Below, piece by piece: positions 47,788-59,209 of a stretch of 64,000 nucleotides of DNA. The stretch is from NCBI GenBank assembly GCA_021292105.1, contig CM037873.1, forward strand, positions 11,757,489 to 11,821,488, written 5' to 3'. Position 1 is the first letter of the stretch; each line of letters opens with the position of its first letter. The DNA is from Anadara kagoshimensis. Lineage: Eukaryota; Mollusca; Bivalvia; Arcoida; Arcidae. A program made the translations under genes and the position numbers. Under the pieces are notes generated by a model. The model saw only the letters and a list, made by a program, of their open reading frames with translations. It did not search any database and was not told the origin of the DNA.

Positions 47788-49695
47788 ATGGATGACCAGA
47801 TAATTGAATTAGAGGGAATAAAACCCGGTCTGTTCGAGTTGGATTTGAACATTAGTTCTAGATCAGATCCAGAACAATTAAAGGATGTTTATCTATATCT
47901 TTGCAGAACAAGAAAGGAAGACCCTACCCCAAACGTTTATAATATACTTGATTGTATGTTAGCGTTCATCGAGAACAAACGACCTCTGTCAAAACGAGAA
48001 GCTATGAAACGTTTGGAAGCCATTTTAAAAGATCATCCTGATCACTTAAACGCTTTAGCAGACTTAGAGATGATATATAGGCAAATGCATATGGTTGCAC
48101 GTGCTGAAACATATAACATCAGGAAAAATGAAATACTAAAAGGCAACTACCCACAACATATCCGTCAAAAAGCGATATGTTTTCTCGAGCAAGGTTATTG
48201 TATTCAAGCAGAGTACGCCGATGACATTGGACAGGCATCAAAATATCATACCGCCATTAATATTTAAAACATGGTATCCATATGTTAGAAAGCTCACCTG
48301 ACTCAGATCCAACTGAATGCATAATATGGAAATATTATATCGCTTGGGCTTACATGCGGTATGAAAGACGAAGAAATGTCGAGTCCACATATTGTCTGTC
48401 TTACTTTTTTGAGGTGATAAATTATCTAGAAAATTTGGATGACGAGGATAATAACTTTTACATTGCACGAAGTTATATCTGCATAGGATGGATTGCAATA
48501 AGAGATTCCTTAGACAACAATTCTATCACAGACCATTTCGTAGATTTTCAGGAAATATTAGATAACCCATTAGTGGCATGTGAGAGAGCGTATTTAATGC
48601 GACCACGGGATACAGTTGTACTAAATCGATATGCAAGATGCCTTATCAAGAACTTCAGGTGCTCTGAAAATCGCAATGATATAATAGGACAGTTGGAATT
48701 AGCAGAGTTGCTTTTAAATGAATCACTGGATATCTCACCTGAATCCAACTGGGGAGCATACACTACAAGAATAGATCTATGTCAAACCTGGACAAAAACT
48801 GGAGTTATTGAAATGGATGCTGATAGAACAAAAGCGCTCCTTTTAAGAACCGTAGAAGATGGTCGAAAATGTTCTGAAACAAAAATTTCAGAGAAAGATT
48901 GCGCTGAGATGGGAAATATTTGTCACAGACTTGCCAGATTCCCCAACAAGGATTTTTTACTAGGACGCGGTTTTGTACAAGAAGAAGAATATCTTTATGA
49001 AGCTTTGGCTTTTCTTCATCTAGGGCGTATCCGTGGCGGAAAAATGAATTACTTCAACAATTTCCAAATGGGCCGTTGTTTATCTGACTTGCAGGAATAC
49101 AGAGCAGCTGTTGAGTGGTCAAAAAGGGCAATGTATTTATCCAAACCAGATAAATTATGGCATTCTTTTCAGAATGCATGTTACTATTTGTTCTCATTAT
49201 TTGCAAGCGACAATGAAACAAACGATGAACCAGAATTTGAAAATGGTGAAGCAGATCAAGAGTATTTGTTAGAAGAGCTTTTAGTTCTTGTAGTTTATGG
49301 TTTCACCGTCTCAACTGAAAATGACTTTGTAGAACGAATGACAAAATCTACGATCAAATTTATGCGAAAACAAATTTTATCTGCTGTTACATATTTCAAT
49401 AAATCACAATATTCTACTGTTCCTCTGTATGTAGACACAATGCAAGGTATAAAGACATATTTAAAGCCATATCAAAGAGGATATGCTGAAAACATAGCAA
49501 TCCCTCAAGACGAAACGCTGGATGAGCCATTTGAGAACATTTATCCACCATTGCCAAGAGTTAGACATTTGGATAATTCTGAAGACACATACAATTTCTT
49601 TGTATTCAGCAGTTGTAAAGACAGTGGATGGATAATAACACACTTGTTAAGGCAGCTAGAGAATTCTTTTGACGAAAATGAAAAAACACTTAGAG
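47788..49695 (+). pseudogene. TTC22-like TPR / TIR protein, copy B, first coding exon with 1-base frameshift
   Basis: Acceptor CATTTTAG ends at 47725. The start is taken at 47788 by alignment; the ATG at 47758 is not present in copy A (TTTGAG instead of TATGAG). After codon 157 (GCC ATT) one G present in copy A is missing between 48258 and 48259, giving AAT ATT TAA and a stop at 48265-48267. Beyond it the frame resumes unbroken from 48282 to the donor (TAGAG|GTAAG, 49696), with no further stop over about 470 codons and one extra codon near 48660. A single defect in an otherwise open long exon means a recent null allele, a sequencing or assembly error, or re-initiation at ATG 48282. Domain layout as copy A. 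Confidence 0.75.
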
Positions 49696-50106
49696 GTAAG
49701 TGTCTTCATAAAGTGACAGTGGTTAATGTGTCCATAAATATAAACTAGTAAGTTTATTTAGGAGGTTTTTAGACACTTATGTTTAACACACTTTTTGGTC
49801 TCGTTATTTTTTATTTGCACCAATTCCAATGTTATTTATGGTCAGTATCACCATGATGATACAGTACATGCATCATCATTTTCATAAAATAGAATTAGCC
49901 AAAATTATTAAATTCTTTATTATATGTATACAAGGTGTCTTAGAATTTTCTTTTAAACATTTACACTTTTTTAATTTATCACCCGACATGTTTTTTAGTT
50001 GTTTTGTTTCTTCCTATTTCGTGTTCTGGATTACAAATTACTGTCAAGTACATGTTATATGTTTTTGCCTCAACTGTTTTTTATAATACATTATACTACT
50101 GTTAAT

Positions 50107-50134
50107 CAAAAACAAACATACTAATCCATATCCG
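50107..50134 (-). mobile_element. 28-bp Penelope-like 3' tail inserted in the TIR intron of copy B
   Basis: Copy A reads GTTAATTTTACAC (about 30058). Copy B has the same with CAAAAACAAACATACTAATC plus 8 more bases inserted and AAT on both sides (50104-50106, 50135-50137). The inserted bases match the terminus of the family at 18644 and 36751. Confidence 0.8.
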
Positions 50135-50595
50135 AATTTTACACCACTAGACGGACGTTTCGGAATACAACTCCTTATCATTGGTGCTTGGACCAAAATT
50201 GTAAAACCAAGGAACCAAATTACATTTAACCATATTTAGCTAAGAAAGTACTTTTTAGCATGAGGGAGTATATCTTAGTTTTCGAGGATTTCACATTGCT
50301 AAGGAAGTTCAACTTCAGACATAGGTACCCTGAATGAATTTTAAGCATTTTATAAGCAAAAACATATAACGTATCACATATATAAATAGGGTTCCCGAGC
50401 ACATATGACTACAGCTAGTAAAAATTAATTAAAAGTGACACACGTTCCTGGTGAAATTTCACATGTTTAAACTAATTTGTCATCTCTAATTCTCTAATTT
50501 GACTCGCCAGTGCTTCTTAACACTGCCACCAGATCGTTGGCAACATATTATATATCATAATTCTCACTGCTGTTTTTTGTGTTTTTGTTTTGAAG

Positions 50596-50918
50596 GCTGT
50601 ATTGACAGACGTGATTTCAAAATAGGAGAACCTGTCATTGATAACATCTCCAACGGTATTACCAAGAGCAGCCATGTTCTGGTGATTCTTTCGCCAGCTT
50701 TTCTAGAACATCGCCTCAACCAACTTCACGGCAATTCGAGAATAAAAGAATTGATGAAACAAAAAGAGGAAGAAGATGAAAAAGCAGTCATTCTTGTGAT
50801 GATACAGAAGTGCTCAATTCCAGAATCCCTGAAACATCTACAATGTATCGACTTGACAGAACATACCAATATGTTACAGGAAATATTAAAACTGAAATCA
50901 ATTCTTTTAAATGACTAA
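50596..50918 (+). CDS. TTC22-like TPR / TIR protein, copy B, TIR exon
   Basis: Acceptor TTTTGAAG ends at 50595; stop TAA at 50916-50918. It is identical to the copy A TIR exon except one Ser to Gly (DNISNG), with about nine synonymous changes. Acceptor, phase, BB loop (RDFKIGEP) and the Glu of KEL are all kept. The intron upstream (49696-50595, 900 bp) carries a 28-bp Penelope-like tail at 50107-50134. Confidence 0.85.
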
Positions 50919-53448
50919 ATTAACACAAATGAATCTGAAACAAAAATGGGTGTTATTTAAAACAATTTACAACATATAAAGAAATGACTGATTAAGGATA
51001 CCTATGTTTATACACCAATCTATGATATCTATGATAAATGACTTTATTGGCATTTGGTACAGATCTGGTGACAGACTTACATTTGGCTTATTAAAATGAG
51101 TTGGAAAAGTTGAGATATGGATGGCTAGTGGCTGAAAAAGCTACTATGATAAATAATATATATATATAAGCAATTGCCAAAAAGCGTTTAAGATTTTTTT
51201 CAAGATGAAAACATTATTTTATCTGTCAAAGCCTTATTTTAGCAGAGTGTTGATTTCATTAAATTTTGTAAAGATTTTCAGCCTGTAATGTTTACATGTT
51301 TAAGGCTGTCATATCACTGCAGACTGAAAATATTCACAAAAACAATCCACGTGTTATATGTAGTTTTAACCTTGAGAATTATAATTTATATTTTCCCTAG
51401 AATAACATTTTATTTATAAGTGTGTCAATTTTGAAAATTTGAAATTTGTGATGATGATAAAAATCAATATGCAAACCTGTATCTTTTTAAATTTTTTCTC
51501 AAATTACATAAAAAATGTTTTTTTCATGAAAAAAATCTTTGTTGCAAACATTTGGATCATTAAGTTAAATTATCCCTTGAAAAACTTTTTTTCAATTTCA
51601 TGAAATTTGACATGATAATTATAATATGGTCAATATAAATTTATACAGCTGGATCGGCAATTTAAGGTTGTTTTGTTATATTCCAAAACTAAACTTCACA
51701 AATTTAATTTATATTATAGACCTCTTAAATAAATTCCTTATTTGTGGATACAACAGCATAGTTATCATCATTTTATTATGATATTGAAACTACTTTGATT
51801 CAAATAAATTGTTTGAAGGCATAGGACAGGTAAATAAATAAGGAGATTTCAGTTTTATATTCAAAATGCTATCGGTAACCAAGTATCTTGATATTCATTA
51901 TATAAAACAGATATTCTTGCAAATACAAACGCTACTTGATGTTAGCAATCTTATATACAGTTCAATTTGCCTTAAAGGCCATCTCTATATAAAGGCCAGT
52001 TGAATTGTGTCCCAATTGTTCTTTACTCATATTATTTAAACCTGTATATAAAGGCTACCTGACCATAAAGATCACTTTTACTGGTTCCCTTGGATGGCCT
52101 TGTAAAGGTTTGAGTGTACATTTGCATGTATTTAATTAATTAAAACTAATTGATTTATATGAAACACAATAAAATTTATTTTATCATTGTTTATATTCAG
52201 TTATTTATGAATTGGTTATTCTTGCAGCTAATGTGAGACATAAAACATCATTTCTTAACTAAGATTTTTTTCAACTTAAAGTATAAAAAGAAATGGATTA
52301 CACTCAGTTATGTGTCTATAAAAATGTATTACTGAAAATATTTTATATTTTCCTATAAAAAATGCATTTATAATCAACTGGCCTAATATGCACTGTATGT
52401 TTCCATACTATATATTTTGTAATGATCCAGCTTAACTGAGAAAAATTTGGCAATTTTTGCAATGATGGAAAATTAACAAAGTCAATTTACTCTGTCTTTT
52501 TTTACTAAGTAAGGCACAATGATATGCCATTACCTTTTTATTTATATAACCTCTTTATAATGCAAGAAAGAATAACAGCCAGGCGTTGTGTCCTGTTAAG
52601 GCAGAGCCAAAACATATTCTGTTTAATGTTCTTCTACCACACTGCATTCTGAGGGTTTTTGCGATAGAATTTAGATTGACTTGCATGGGTAAGTGGTTTT
52701 AAGTATGTTTTTAGAATTTACATTTTCATTAATTCTCAGAAATATGCACAAATGTATTATACATGTATATCTCATACGGTCATACCTAATATTGGTACGA
52801 CTTGTAGCTTAATTGAGTCATTGATTAACAGATTTCAGTAATATGCTTGTGTTCTTAAAATTAACTATGCAAACATTAAAAAAAACATGTTTAAATTGTA
52901 TTCACTTTAAATATGCAAGTAATTTTACAATTTACTTGACAATTGTTAGATTATTTTCAATCTCTCTATAACCATATATACCGGTGTTTATTTTCCCTTG
53001 GCCTAATTGTGTTGTTATCAAACTGCTGTCCAGTCTTTAAGTCAGTCATCTGTGACACCCTTTAGACTTTTAATGGAACCCATACTAAAAAGGGTTGGGT
53101 TTGTCATAAGAGGTGGTATCAAAAACTTAGGTTTTTTCCAGTTTGAACATTATTGACAAAAAATTATATATATAAAACTCAAACCATCATGGTATATCAG
53201 GCCAAGTCTTGTTATATACATATTCAAATTTCTGTTTCTAATCTTCAACTGGTTTTTGAGAAAAGTCTATAAAACTGAGTGTAAACCATTTCTGATTATA
53301 ATTTAAATTAAGCCAATTTTGGCAATCTTTTTGACATTAAGAACTGAATAGTTTTCTCGAAACTAAATACAAATGTAATACATTTGAATTGATTCTGAAA
53401 AACCAAATCTGAAAATTGTTATGGTACCCAATTTGCCAGGTTGCGGTT
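50919..53448. other. 3' flank of TPR-TIR copy B
   Basis: Aligned with copy A 30844-32320, with extra sequence at about 52260-53280. No gene. Confidence 0.5.
51957..52117. mobile_element. MITE of the CAAACCTG...CAGGTTTG family, copy 2
   Basis: TTCAATTTGCCTTAAAGGCC ... CTGGTTCCCTTGGATGGCCT ... GGTTTGAGTGT. Copy A lacks it at the matching site (about 31910), so it post-dates the duplication or was lost from copy A. Confidence 0.7.
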
Positions 53449-53810
53449 AAGGAAAATCCTAGTTAAGGTTAACTTATTGATTGATTGAACAGGTTTTACA
53501 TCTAAGTCAAGAATATTTCTCTTACATTGAGTCTTTGTCTGCAGCAGATGAAGTGCCAAAAACTTCAAACATTGCAGTGTGATCAGGGCAATGTGCTGAG
53601 AGGGTTCTTTAGTATGCCACCGCTGCATTGATTTCAAGGTTTCTTCCAGAGGACCCTTGGTTTTCATTTCTAAATGCAGAGTGCGTGGTGAAAAAAAGTC
53701 ACCAACTTTTTTCAAGTATTGGTCAAACACATGTCTGGGTAAGAACCCATGACCTGCCTTATAAAGAGCAAACACTCTACCAGATGAACTACTGTAGTGG
53801 TTCTTAGTTT
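53449..53810 (-). mobile_element. tRNA-headed SINE, copy B partner
   Basis: Head at the right (TAGTTCATCTGGTAGAGTGT on the minus strand, B-box-like GGGTTCTTACCC), ATTGATTGA tail at the left. Partner of 32324-32640. The open frame across it is not a gene. Confidence 0.75.
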
Positions 53811-54243
53811 GAATTCTTAGAATGATTGTTAAATCATCGCCTGATCCAAAAATAATGCACCATCAATAGTTCACTGAAAAATTATAATAATTGTTCGGGG
53901 TATATAGGAATCACCATATCTGTCTGTCAGTCTGTCCATGTAAAAAATTGTCCAGAACTTTTGATGACTGTTATAAAACTTCACATGAAAAATCTCCATT
54001 GTAAAAAGGTGTGACATGGCCTTGAACCAAGGTCATATCTGTAAGGTCAAGGTTGCTGAAAAAGTGTGTTGTCTGAGAACGGTGTATGAGACATATCACA
54101 AAGCTGCTTTGAACCACTGTCATAAAACTTCATATAAATAATCTACATGGTCTAAAGGTGTAATGAACGACCTTCAACCAATAATCATATTGAAAAGGTA
54201 GCTGGAAAACATTAAGAGAGGGTTTTAATTTGCGTTAAAGTTA

Positions 54244-55110
54244 CAGTTGACTCTCGTTATCTCGAACTCGATGGGGAAATGCAAAAAGTTCGACTTATCC
54301 GGAGTTCGAGATAACCGATGTTAAAAACGGCAACAAAAGGGATGTAACTCGTACACGCCTACCGGAAGTGGCTTCGGTTTTATCTTGTCAAACTGTATAT
54401 TGCCGTTTTCTCCTATATCGTATGTATTCAATTATGCATTTTGTTTTATAAGATTTTCTTTAATTACTCAAATCTGTCAATAACCGATTGCGCTATAGTT
54501 ATTAGCCGACAAATAGTGGAGTCCGCTTTGGTCTCCATACCAGTTTCGCTTTGTGTACTTTAATCACCCAAAGCTTCCGGTTGTATTGAGTAATGTTCTC
54601 ATCACACTTTTGGCAGCCATGTTCAGCTTGGCAGTAATTATAACACCCGTTAATCTCCTTGAGGGTTTAATTACTTATGCACGGGATAATAATTAGGGCT
54701 TAAGGAAATTGGGATTGTCATTTTTAAATCAACACGAGGCCGACAGTCAAATATTTTATTTATGTCGGAATGTGTTTTTTCTACCAAAAAATTTGTAGGC
54801 GTTGACAAATTTGATTTTCCAAAATTTGTTGTTCGAGTTAACAAATTTAATTTTCCTAATTTTTTTGTTCGAGTTAACAAATGTAATTTTCCTAAATTTT
54901 TTGTTCGAGTTAACGAGTGTAATTTTCCTAGGATTTTCATTCAAGGGGACGAAAATATTGTTCGACATATCCGATAATTCGAGATATCCGAGTTGAGATA
55001 ACCGGAGTGATTTTGGTTTAATAAAGAACAACTCTGTTCGGACTTTTTAAAAAAGTTCGAGATATCTGGTAGTTCGAGATATCCGAGTTCGAGATAACGA
55101 GATTCAACTG
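54244..55110. mobile_element. Pogo/Tigger-like non-autonomous DNA element
   Basis: TA on both sides (54242-54243, 55111-55112). The ends are inverted: CAGTTGACTCTCGTTATCTC at the left, GAGATAACGAGATTCAACTG at the right, with extra GTTCGAGATAAC / GTTCGAGATATC motifs inside each end. Interior holds 36-bp tandem repeats (GTTCGAGTTAACAAATTTAA..., about 54795-54940), which alone explain the overlapping open frames. Copy A has the uninterrupted site near 33150. TIR and TA duplication fit Tc1/mariner (pogo) elements. Confidence 0.75.
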
Positions 55111-55112
55111 TA

Positions 55113-56219
55113 CTTTAATTTTTTGCTGGGTCACGTAAAGTTTTTTAGTATTCCGAAACGGCTGTCTAGTGCTGTAAAATTAAAACTGGTATAATATGTA
55201 ATTAGTATGGAATGCAAAAAAAAAAAATGATAATAAGAACTTCATTAGTTCACCATATATAAATTTGTCTATTGTTTTGTAATAATCATAATGTTAACAG
55301 TGTCATTGGAAGTTTTATTGGGTTTCTAACAAAACAATGCCATAGTGACAACATAAAACTAAGTTCCTGATATTTGGATGCCTATTTCTCTAAACATAAT
55401 AACATTCCTGACGGACATGTCGGATACAATTTTGCTTAAATTGAGCTAGTGGTTTTAAAGGAGAAGACTTATGTTTATGGATGCATAAAAGCTTTGCTAT
55501 GCAAAAAGTCCATCCTGGTTTTGCCAGGTGAGGTAAAATAAATTGAGCAGAGTAGACAAAAAATAAAAATTATAAATATTTTAATAGAAAAGAAAAATTG
55601 TGCGCATAGTTATGCATGTATATATATTAGATACATTTTTATCCCATGATAACAGTTACATGTAACAAAATCCACATGTACATACATGTAGTTCTCATTC
55701 ATATAATATTCATTTAATAGATTTGTCTTTCACACAATACATATCAAAAAATTAACATGATAAATCTTTCTCCTCCAAAGACCAATTTCTTAATACTTTT
55801 AGTATAACATGTACATGAAAGAACATAAGTTGCATAATTAAAAATCAAATATAACATTTCGCACCATCTAGGGTTAGCTCTGCCATTCGTCCATTGCTAA
55901 TTTTGACCATTTCTGGCTCAAAAAATAGTTTTTGGGTACCGTAATATTTTTGTTCCATTTTTTTTCTAGATGAAGCAGATAAAGATCACCATTTTTTTTA
56001 CAAAAGTATGAAAAAGTAAAACAAGTTCTACAAATTGTTGATAATCAAGAAAATCTATACAACAGATTTGTAGAACTATTTTAATTTTTCAGCATTTTTG
56101 TCCTCTTAACATATAAATCAGCTCCTAAATTTTAAAACTGGCTAATGTTTTACTATCAATTATTTTGAAAGCCAGAGCTAACCCTGCTACTTAACAACCA
56201 AATCAGAAAGATCATATAA
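55113..56219. other. Non-coding end of copy B
   Basis: Aligned to copy A 33150-34675 with deletions. No gene. Confidence 0.55.
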
Positions 56220-56396
56220 ACAGTCAAACCTGCCTAAAAGGCCCACTTTATATAACGTCCACCTGCTTTTAAAGGCCAGTAAAATTTTAGTCCAATTTGT
56301 CTTTATTCATGTTATTTGAACCTGTATATAAGGTCACTTGTCCATAAAGGCCACTTTTTACTGGTTCCCATGGCCTTCATAGATAGGTTTGACTGT
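56220..56396. mobile_element. MITE of the CAAACCTG...CAGGTTTG family, copy 3
   Basis: ACAGTCAAACCTGCC at the left and GATAGGTTTGACTGT at the right are inverted. Internal AAAGGCCAGTAAAATT and CTGGTTCCCATGGCC are shared with 7206-7366. Confidence 0.8.
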
Positions 56397-57122
56397 AGAT
56401 TAAACTTTGTGAGAAAAATCTTCAGCAACCAATACCAGATAAAGTAACGCAAAAATATCTATATCTACATCATTAAACAACATAACTACTGTAAAATCTA
56501 GATTCATAGTCACCATTTAGTCAGTTTGGCATTATAAAGGGTTTGGCAATAAACTGAAGGAAAGGTGTAAACATAACATATTAACAAGTTAAAATAAATA
56601 GATTTTGGAACTTTAAACTGTAAACAAACTGCTATTGGCATGTGATTAAAATGTGTGTGTTTTGCAAGAACAAAATAATCGTGAGAAAGTTAATTGGTGC
56701 GAACATGTTTTTGAAAACAGTATTATTTATACAAATATTCAGCTATATATACATTGTGAAATTTAATAGTCACAAAAGGTGGTCTGGTGGTGGTGACCAT
56801 TGATATTTAAATAACTGACAACTTAACAAACAGAGACAGTCAGTAAATAAAAGTTTTACTGTAGAATGCAGAGGTCCAACATGTCCAAGGTTCATGACTG
56901 TTTGAATTTAATATTTAAACTGTAAAGTCTTATGGACCTGCAGTTTTTACCAGAAAAATACTGCTTTTTCTATATGATAATGATGATAACACACAAACCT
57001 TTCAGTGCTGATATTGGACTTTCAAAACTTTATTTGGGACCTGCCAAAAATAAAGGCAAAAGGTCCTGGACCTTTAGTTGAACTCAAGGAATAGTAATGA
57101 TTCTGTTCTGTTTGTTACAAAA
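56397..57122. other. Non-coding, downstream of PGAP2-like exon
   Basis: No gene. On the minus strand this is the region after the stop at 57123 and may hold 3' UTR. Confidence 0.45.
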
Positions 57123-57274
57123 TCAAACTGATAAATAACCTTTACCTAAGTTAATCATGTTCATGTCACTGTGTATTATAACTTGTTCTTTTCTAAAGTC
57201 TATTGCAGCTGTGCTGTGAAAACCAATATTTGATAAAACAATCATGTATTCAAATGCTGCAAACAGGCTATACA
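57123..57274 (-). CDS. PGAP2/FRAG1-like membrane protein, terminal exon 1
   Basis: Minus strand: acceptor TTTTGTAG lies at 57275-57282, and the exon enters in phase 1 (x-TG, then YSLFAAFEYMIVLSNIGFHS, TAAIDFRKEQ...). Stop TGA is at 57125-57123. The motif EYMIVLSNIGFHSTAAIDF matches the last membrane helix of the PGAP2 family (EYxVVLxNMAFHxTAxWDF), which remodels GPI lipids in the Golgi. The expected Trp of the WDF motif is Ile here. It ends ...NLGKGYLSV. No other exons of this gene were found in the window. It resembles the exon at 59210 but has a different tail. Confidence 0.6.
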
Positions 57275-57728
57275 CTACAAAAGATAAAAATTAAACTTAT
57301 AATTACTAAGTGAATTTGATACTTTATAACAAGAAATATTCATGATGTAGGAATATTCACGATTTTACTATCAAGTCTTAACCACGAAAATAAGTATTAC
57401 ACTAAGTTTCCTACATGTTTTAAATACAAATGTGCTTACCTACCAGCCCATCAACTGTGGAAGGAAATACATGCAAACCCATTTCTGAATGTTAAACCAC
57501 GAAAATTTCTGTCTGTGATTATTTCTTATTATACAGTACATCAATGAAATACCTTAAAGTCATCACAAACTGTCAATTAAACCACTAAGTTCTCTAGTAA
57601 CCAATATAGGATACTTCAACATCTGTTTATCAAATAATCCTGACTAACTAAAAAAATTTTAATACTAGATATAGACACTTGATCATGATTATTTTAGGAC
57701 AGACATAAACTCTTCTTTGATTTGAAGA

Positions 57729-58080
57729 GTTGAGTTGAGTTGAGTAATGGAGTTTAACATCCCAGTTAAGAATATTTCACTTATATTGAGAAATTGCTAG
57801 CTATAGGTAAAGGTGCAGAAATTTTGTCTGTGCGTTGTGCTGATGGCATTATACAGCAGGGTTGTTCTTTATCATGCCACGCCTACAGTGATACAGGACC
57901 TCATTTATTTTAGGTTCCCATCCGAAAAAACTGCGACTTTCATTTCGTAATGCAGAGTGCTTGAAAGAACAGTCACTACCAACTTTCAAGTCTTGGGTCA
58001 AACCCGGTTGGGGTTTGGAACCCATTACTTCCCACTTAAAGAGCAAGCACTCTACCAACTGAGCTACTGCAGTGGTTCTA
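57729..58080 (-). mobile_element. tRNA-Lys-like SINE with GAGTT repeat tail
   Basis: Minus strand head: GTAGCTCAGTTGGTAGAGTG (A-box), CTTGCTCTTTAAGTGG (anticodon-arm-like), GGGTTCCAAACCCC (B-box). The body runs leftwards to a (CAACT)n tail (57729-57752). The intact A- and B-boxes make it the best-preserved SINE of this family here. Not a tRNA gene: no acceptor stem closes. Confidence 0.8.
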
Positions 58081-58129
58081 ATTTGTAGATACAATTTAGA
58101 GTAGGTAGAATAGGGCGGAGTATTGTGTT

Positions 58130-58375
58130 AACTGTTATATGCCCCAGGCAAGAGTATTTCACTTATACTGAGTTTGTCAGTTCTGGGTTGATGATGAAGA
58201 CAAGAATGCCCAGAGAAAACCACTCACATTTGACAAGCAAACTGACAAACTTTCTCACACTAGGATATTAGCATGCCCGAGTGGAACTCAAACCTAGGTG
58301 GTAAGAGGCGCTGTGATCTGTACATGCTGTAAGACAGCACTTTAAACCACCCAACCACTGACCCCAAGTTAAAAT
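58130..58375 (-). mobile_element. SINE of the GTGTGAGAAA family, minus strand
   Basis: Minus strand head GGTTGGGTGGTTTAAAGTGC, then ACAGATCACAGCGCCTCTTA, CCACCTAGGTTTGAGTTCC (B-box region), then CTAGTGTGAGAAAG. The CTTACCACCTAGGTTT part is also inside each unit of the 166-bp satellite. Confidence 0.75.
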
Positions 58376-58514
58376 TGAAGAATAATAGTAACTGATAATG
58401 ACTCAAAAATATGCTGGCACTAACAATACTGGAAATACAAACTTATGTCTAGATTCTAATTAGGAAAGCTTTTTAAATTTTGAGCAACTGATGTATCACC
58501 AGCCATGCCTATTA

Positions 58515-58657
58515 TGTTCCGACACTGGCCGCCATCGCCATACCAAAGCAACAAATGACATACTAGTGTCTGTGATGCCATGAAACGGCACAATTTAGGC
58601 AGAGTTTTTATTTTTTTTTTGCATGTAAATCAAGCATCTCGGCCATTTGTCTGAACA
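58515..58657. mobile_element. MITE with TGTTCCGACA inverted ends, copy 2
   Basis: TGTTCCGACACTGGCC at the left and TTTGTCTGAACA at the right; shares GGCCATCGCCATACCAAAG-type interior and TGTAAATCAAGCATC with 9357-9507 in opposite orientation. Confidence 0.7.
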
Positions 58658-58804
58658 TCTGTATTTATTAATAAATTAATGCAAATATTTTTATTTGAAA
58701 ACAACAAATATCTCTGTTTCAAATATACATGTGCAATCTCTATTCTACAAGGGATATCTTTATTTTAACAGAGAAAACTCTTTTTGTTACAGTGGTCAAT
58801 AGTT

Positions 58805-58990
58805 CTAATGCAGGTTCTAAAAGATCACAGTCTCTCACCAACAAGGTTCAAATCCTACTTGGGCAGACCCTAGTGTGAGAAAATTTTTCAGTTAGCTTGT
58901 CAAAAGGTTAGTAATTTTCTAAAGGCACTCAGTTTTTCCCTACCATCCAGAAACTGACCCCTCCAATGAAAGAATCTTGAATGGTGCATA
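58805..58990 (+). mobile_element. SINE of the GTGTGAGAAA family, plus strand
   Basis: AGATCACAGTCTCTCACCAA, B-box AAGGTTCAAATCC, TAGTGTGAGAAA, CAGTTAGCTTG, then TTTTTCCCTACCATCCAGAA. The A-box part of the head is lost. Confidence 0.75.
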
Positions 58991-59209
58991 AAACATGATT
59001 ACTAAAAAGGTTAAGTATAGTTCATGTATATTGTCTCTGGTGCAATTGACAACAGAGCATCCTAATGCCTTATGATCTATAACAAAAGCTACATTTTAAA
59101 GAAGATAATTTAGCACACATCTCAAATTCTCAAATTATAACCATTTTTAAAACATAATTTACTTCATTTATGTGGCAATGATACATTTACCATTAGCATT
59201 ACATACCAA

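Larger units (their letters stand above)
35369..56105 (+). repeat. Tandem segmental duplication, copy B (~20.7 kb)
   Basis: Same order and orientation as copy A. The left junction coincides with the last bases of a Penelope-like tail (GTTTGTTTTTGATT, 35357-35370). The right limit is where similarity fades after CAACAGATTTGTAGAACTA (56061). Copy B specific insertions include a LINE (39513-41237), a 28-bp Penelope tail (50107), a MITE (51957) and a pogo-like element (54244). Confidence 0.9.

Noticed and set aside
53419-53775. 118-residue minus-strand protein
   Set aside because: Covers a SINE in reverse; no domain and not open in the copy A partner at 32324-32640.
54671-55031. Overlapping ~90-residue repeat proteins on both strands
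   Set aside because: Explained by 36-bp tandem repeats within the pogo-like element.
57990-58080. tRNA-Lys gene on the minus strand
   Set aside because: A-box, anticodon-like arm and B-box are present but no acceptor stem closes, and a SINE body with a pentanucleotide tail follows. Called as SINE.
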